Part shown: in pieces, positions 14,866-15,789 of the stretch
How the letters are laid out: the number at the start of each line of letters is the position of its first letter
Position numbering within the stretch: the first letter of the stretch is position 1
NCBI GenBank assembly: GCA_044356835.1
Contig: JBIKVK010000054.1
Coordinates: 1-15,789 of the forward strand
Source of the DNA: SYIM01 sp044356835
GTDB taxonomy: Bacteria > Pseudomonadota > Gammaproteobacteria > Burkholderiales > Burkholderiaceae_E
Length of the DNA: 15,789 bases
Direction: 5' to 3'
Made by a program: the position numbers and the translations under genes
Notes under the pieces: model-generated
Database searches by the model: none
Told to the model about the DNA's origin: nothing
What the model saw: only the letters and a program-made list of their open reading frames with translations

Positions 14866-15207
14866 TCAGACCGGCATGTTCAGAATGTCTTCGTACGCTT
14901 TGAGCACCTTGTTGCGAACCTGCAAGGTGGCCTCGAACGCAAGAGATGATTTTTGCATGGCCAGCACCACATCGGTCAGCGGCATCTCCGCCCCTCGCTC
15001 ATACGCTTCGGCCATGCCGCGCGCATTGACCTGGGTCTGGTTGACCGCTCCGACCGCGCCTTTCACCGCCTCAAAAAACGTCGGCTTCTGGGTGAGCGGC
15101 GCTTGAACGGCCCCGAGCGTGTCGGCCTTCTCACCGATCTGCGATTGGTATTTCCGGATCTGCCCAAGCATCGCCTCGATGTGCGAGGCATTCACCTTGT
15201 CGATCAT
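14866..15207 (-). CDS. fliE: Flagellar hook-basal body complex protein FliE
   Basis: A 113-aa protein linking the MS ring to the rod and one of the first export substrates. The conserved C-terminal half is clear: FFEAVKGAVGAVN, PLTDVVLAMQKSSLAFE, then LQVRNKVLKAYEDIL and the typical end NMPV. Length is normal (about 104-115). The ATG overlaps the stop of the upstream regulator in an ATGA arrangement, and a GGGG ribosome binding site lies 8 bases upstream, so its translation is coupled to the regulator. It heads the structural part of the operon. Confidence 0.95.
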   Translation of the reverse strand: MIDKVNASHIEAMLGQIRKYQSQIGEKADTLGAVQAPLTQKPTFFEAVKGAVGAVNQTQVNARGMAEAYERGAEMPLTDVVLAMQKSSLAFEATLQVRNKVLKAYEDILNMPV

Positions 15208-15789
15208 TGCGCCACCCCTTCATCCATCCAGGCGTCTTCCCGGGACTCGAGCGGCGTGCCGCTCTCACTGCTTTCGCTTCGCATGCGGGCCAGCTTGTAG
15301 CGAAGCGTGCGGGGGCTGATGCCCAGCCGAGCGGCAGCCTCGTTGCGGCTGCCACAGTCGCGAATCGCGGCCATGATCGCCTGGTACTCCGTTGCTCGAA
15401 CCGATGACTGCAGCCCCTCGGCGGCACTGGACACCGGCAGCGACCCCAGGCTGTCCATCGTTCCGAAGGCCTCCGACGGCTCATCAAAGAGCAGATGTTC
15501 CACATCGATTTCATCGGGTCCCGCCAACACGAGGGCCCGCTGCATCACGTTTTCAAGCTCGCGCACATTGCCAGGCCAGGGATATTTCACGAGCCCAGCC
15601 GCCGCCTCCGGGGTCAGGACCGGCGGTTTGAGGCCCTTGAACTGACGGGTGACGAAGTGGGCTGCGAGCGGTAGGATGTCGCCTGTCCGGTCGCGCAACT
15701 GGGGAATGTTCAGCCGAAACGCGCTGATCCGAAAATAGAGATCCTCGCGAAACTCTCGGGCCGCGATGGCCGCCTTGAGGTCTCGGTTG
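15204..15789 (-). CDS. Sigma-54-dependent flagellar activator (FleR/FlrC-like), 5' part outside window
   Basis: The 3' part (195 codons) of an NtrC-family activator. The visible protein starts inside the AAA+ domain (NRDLKAAIAAREFREDLYFRIS in overlapping words: sensor-I region with FREDLYFR), continues through LRDRTGDI and the sensor-II motif YPWPGNVRELEN, and ends with a Fis-type helix-turn-helix (SRNEAAARLGISPRTLRYKL). The receiver domain, Walker A and GAFTGA motif lie beyond the window. The frame is open to the edge. Such proteins (FleR, FlrC) switch on class III flagellar genes with sigma-54; position directly before fliE supports this. A general NtrC-like regulator is less likely. Confidence 0.88.
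   Translation of the reverse strand, partial: NRDLKAAIAAREFREDLYFRISAFRLNIPQLRDRTGDILPLAAHFVTRQFKGLKPPVLTPEAAAGLVKYPWPGNVRELENVMQRALVLAGPDEIDVEHLLFDEPSEAFGTMDSLGSLPVSSAAEGLQSSVRATEYQAIMAAIRDCGSRNEAAARLGISPRTLRYKLARMRSESSESGTPLESREDAWMDEGVAQ

Noticed and set aside
15208..15260. Sigma-54 promoter directly upstream of fliE
   Set aside because: A CGTGCC core is present on the plus strand but the GCAA element at the required distance is missing; fliE is translationally coupled to the regulator gene instead.
1..15789. CRISPR arrays, insertion sequences, prophage or defence genes
   Set aside because: No regularly spaced repeats, transposase or integrase motifs, or terminal inverted repeats were seen; the tRNA is not flanked by an integrase or a duplicated 3' end.

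Overview
The window (roughly 60% GC by eye) comes from a flagellated, Gram-negative proteobacterium. The gene order sigma-54 regulator–fliE–fliF–fliG–fliH–fliI–fliJ is typical of Gammaproteobacteria and some Betaproteobacteria; I cannot name a genus. There is no sign of phage, insertion sequence, CRISPR array or rRNA.

Layout. (1) 146-2685, plus strand: an amidase-signature hydrolase, then a TerC/Alx-type membrane protein. The 332-base gap before the TerC gene carries the sequence hallmarks of a yybP-ykoY manganese riboswitch. (2) 2714-4293, minus strand: a two-gene unit of a thiolase-like (SCP-x/Ltp2-like) protein lacking the usual nucleophilic cysteine and a DUF35 zinc-ribbon/OB-fold partner, as in known acyl-CoA aldolase or thiolase complexes. 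(3) 4385-4474, minus strand: tRNA-Ser(UGA), with a good -10 box upstream. (4) 4563-5393, plus strand: a class II-like Sir2 deacylase. (5) 5548-6948: a soluble histidine kinase and a convergent response regulator whose DNA-binding (MerR/excisionase-like) domain lies before the receiver; their 3' ends overlap by 27 bases. (6) 7107-7893, minus strand: a small unknown ORF and an atypical Fur-family regulator that has lost the His-rich sensing motif. (7) 8054-8464, plus strand: fliS behind a near-consensus sigma-28 promoter. (8) 8511-15789, minus strand: the basal-body/export operon, read as regulator (3' part only) > fliE > fliF > fliG > fliH > fliI > fliJ, tightly packed, ending in a hairpin shared with convergent fliS.

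How it fits together. The sigma-54 activator at the right edge probably drives the middle flagellar genes: FliE/FliF form the rod junction and MS ring, FliG the switch, and FliH/I/J the export ATPase complex. FliA (sigma-28) then turns on fliS, which encodes the flagellin chaperone. FliF, FliG and FliH all carry long, charged, low-complexity extensions compared with textbook homologues. The kinase/regulator pair and the Fur-like gene lie next to the flagellar block, but nothing in the sequence proves a link to motility.

No clearly new multi-gene system is evident. The best leads are the HTH-before-receiver regulator with its soluble kinase, the motif-depleted Fur protein with its small partner ORF, the charged extensions of FliF/FliG, and the riboswitch in front of the TerC gene.
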